DNA of 5,607 nt, from contig WQRM01000105.1 of the NCBI GenBank assembly GCA_009786735.1, positions 1-5,607 of the forward strand, given 5' to 3'. This document shows, piece after piece, positions 5,008 to 5,607 of this stretch. The notes beneath the pieces were generated by a model that was not told the DNA's origin, ran no database searches, and worked only from the letters and a program-made list of their open reading frames with translations. The first letter of the stretch is position 1; every line of letters starts with the position of its first letter. The DNA comes from Oscillospiraceae bacterium (GTDB lineage: Bacteria; Bacillota; Clostridia; Oscillospirales; Acutalibacteraceae). Position numbers and translations under genes: made by a program.

Positions 5008-5607
5008 ATGGCAAGCGCTCTACTTAGCATGGTTCTGGCATTTGTGATGTGGTTGACGACGTTCAGCGGCTGGTTTTTTGCACAACCGCCGCTGGTGAAT
5101 GATTTGCCCGAGTGGGTCAATCTCACAGAGCTGCGCGGACACTATGCGTTGGTGACCGGGCTGTTTAGCTTTGGCACACAAGAAACCAGCATGATCGTGT
5201 GGTATGACGGCGAAATCGTGTATGAAGAATACCGCCACGGCATGACCCCGGACACGCTGCACCCGGTAAATTCCATCAGCAAGTCGATTCTGGGCACGGT
5301 GGTGGGCATGTTGCTGCATGACGGCACGTTCGACTGCATCCATCAGCCGGTGTATACGTTCTTCCCCGAAGCACGCCTGTGCATTAACTCCAGCAAACGC
5401 GACATGACATTGCATCACCTGCTGAACATGCGCGCAGGCTTGCCGTGGCTGATGCAACGCGGCTCGCTGGATTTCATCAACTGCGAGCAAGACAGCGGCT
5501 TGACGGCGTTCCTCACCCCGCAGCGGCACGCGCCCGGCGAGGTGTTTGCCTATGACGGCGGGGCAGCGATGCAGATTCTTGTGGCGGTGATTGAACGCGC
5601 CACCGGC
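5008..5607 (+). CDS. Serine hydrolase, class C beta-lactamase/esterase family (3' truncated by window)
   Basis: The frame is open from the ATG at 5008 to the last base, giving the first 200 residues; the gene continues outside the window. Residues 4-25 form a hydrophobic stretch ending in FFAQPP, a possible signal peptide or membrane anchor, although the usual N-terminal Lys or Arg is missing. The catalytic SxxK motif is SISK (89-92), with Ser 89 as the likely nucleophile and Lys 92 the base, in the context VNSISKSILGTVVGMLLHDG. FDCIHQPVYTFFPEA, MTLHHLLNMRAGLPW (133-147) and the segment ending in VIERATG (194-200) are typical of this PF00144-type family. The second motif reads YDGG at 182-185 instead of YxN. 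Members hydrolyse esters, amides or peptides outside the cytoplasm; many are not true beta-lactamases. The third motif (KTG/HxG) would lie beyond the window. A ribosome binding site, AAAGGAG (4996-5002), lies 5 nt before the ATG. It follows the aminotransferase by 66 nt in the same direction. Confidence 0.88.
   Translation, partial: MASALLSMVLAFVMWLTTFSGWFFAQPPLVNDLPEWVNLTELRGHYALVTGLFSFGTQETSMIVWYDGEIVYEEYRHGMTPDTLHPVNSISKSILGTVVGMLLHDGTFDCIHQPVYTFFPEARLCINSSKRDMTLHHLLNMRAGLPWLMQRGSLDFINCEQDSGLTAFLTPQRHAPGEVFAYDGGAAMQILVAVIERATG

Overview
The window most likely comes from a moderately GC-rich, endospore-forming Firmicute, probably a member of the Clostridia. The evidence is a GerA/SpoVAF-type spore protein, a DUF975 membrane protein of the kind common in Firmicutes, strong GGAGG-type ribosome binding sites throughout, and readable sigma-A-like and sigma-G-like promoters. 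This is inferred from gene content; no rRNA or other phylogenetic marker is present.

Layout, left to right. (1) Bases 1-371, + strand: the C-terminal part of an OmpR/PhoB-family response regulator, cut by the window edge. (2) Bases 420-448: a perfect 12-bp hairpin flanked by A and T tracts, which can serve as a shared terminator for the two converging genes. (3) Bases 464-1162, - strand: a DUF975 multi-pass membrane protein with its own sigma-A-like promoter. (4) Bases 1163-1279: a divergent intergenic region with back-to-back promoters, sigma-A-like to the left and sigma-G-like (forespore) to the right. (5) Bases 1280-2692, + strand: a GerA-family spore membrane protein, closest in motif pattern to SpoVAF. 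(6) Bases 2693-2860: a GC-rich palindrome with no U tract, then a strong sigma-A promoter with an extended -10. (7) Bases 2861 to the right edge, + strand: a three-gene run with short gaps (44 and 66 nt) and good ribosome binding sites. It holds an SCP2-fold-like protein of 256 aa, a class III PLP aminotransferase resembling glutamate-1-semialdehyde aminomutase, and the N-terminal 200 residues of an exported or anchored serine hydrolase of the class C beta-lactamase/esterase family.

The left part is ordinary regulatory and sporulation content. The three-gene run is the least explained part. It joins a putative lipid-binding protein, an amino-group-transferring enzyme and an amide/ester hydrolase under one vegetative promoter, and I do not recognise it as a named pathway. 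No tRNA, rRNA, CRISPR array or mobile element was seen, and no intergenic gap exceeds 300 bases.
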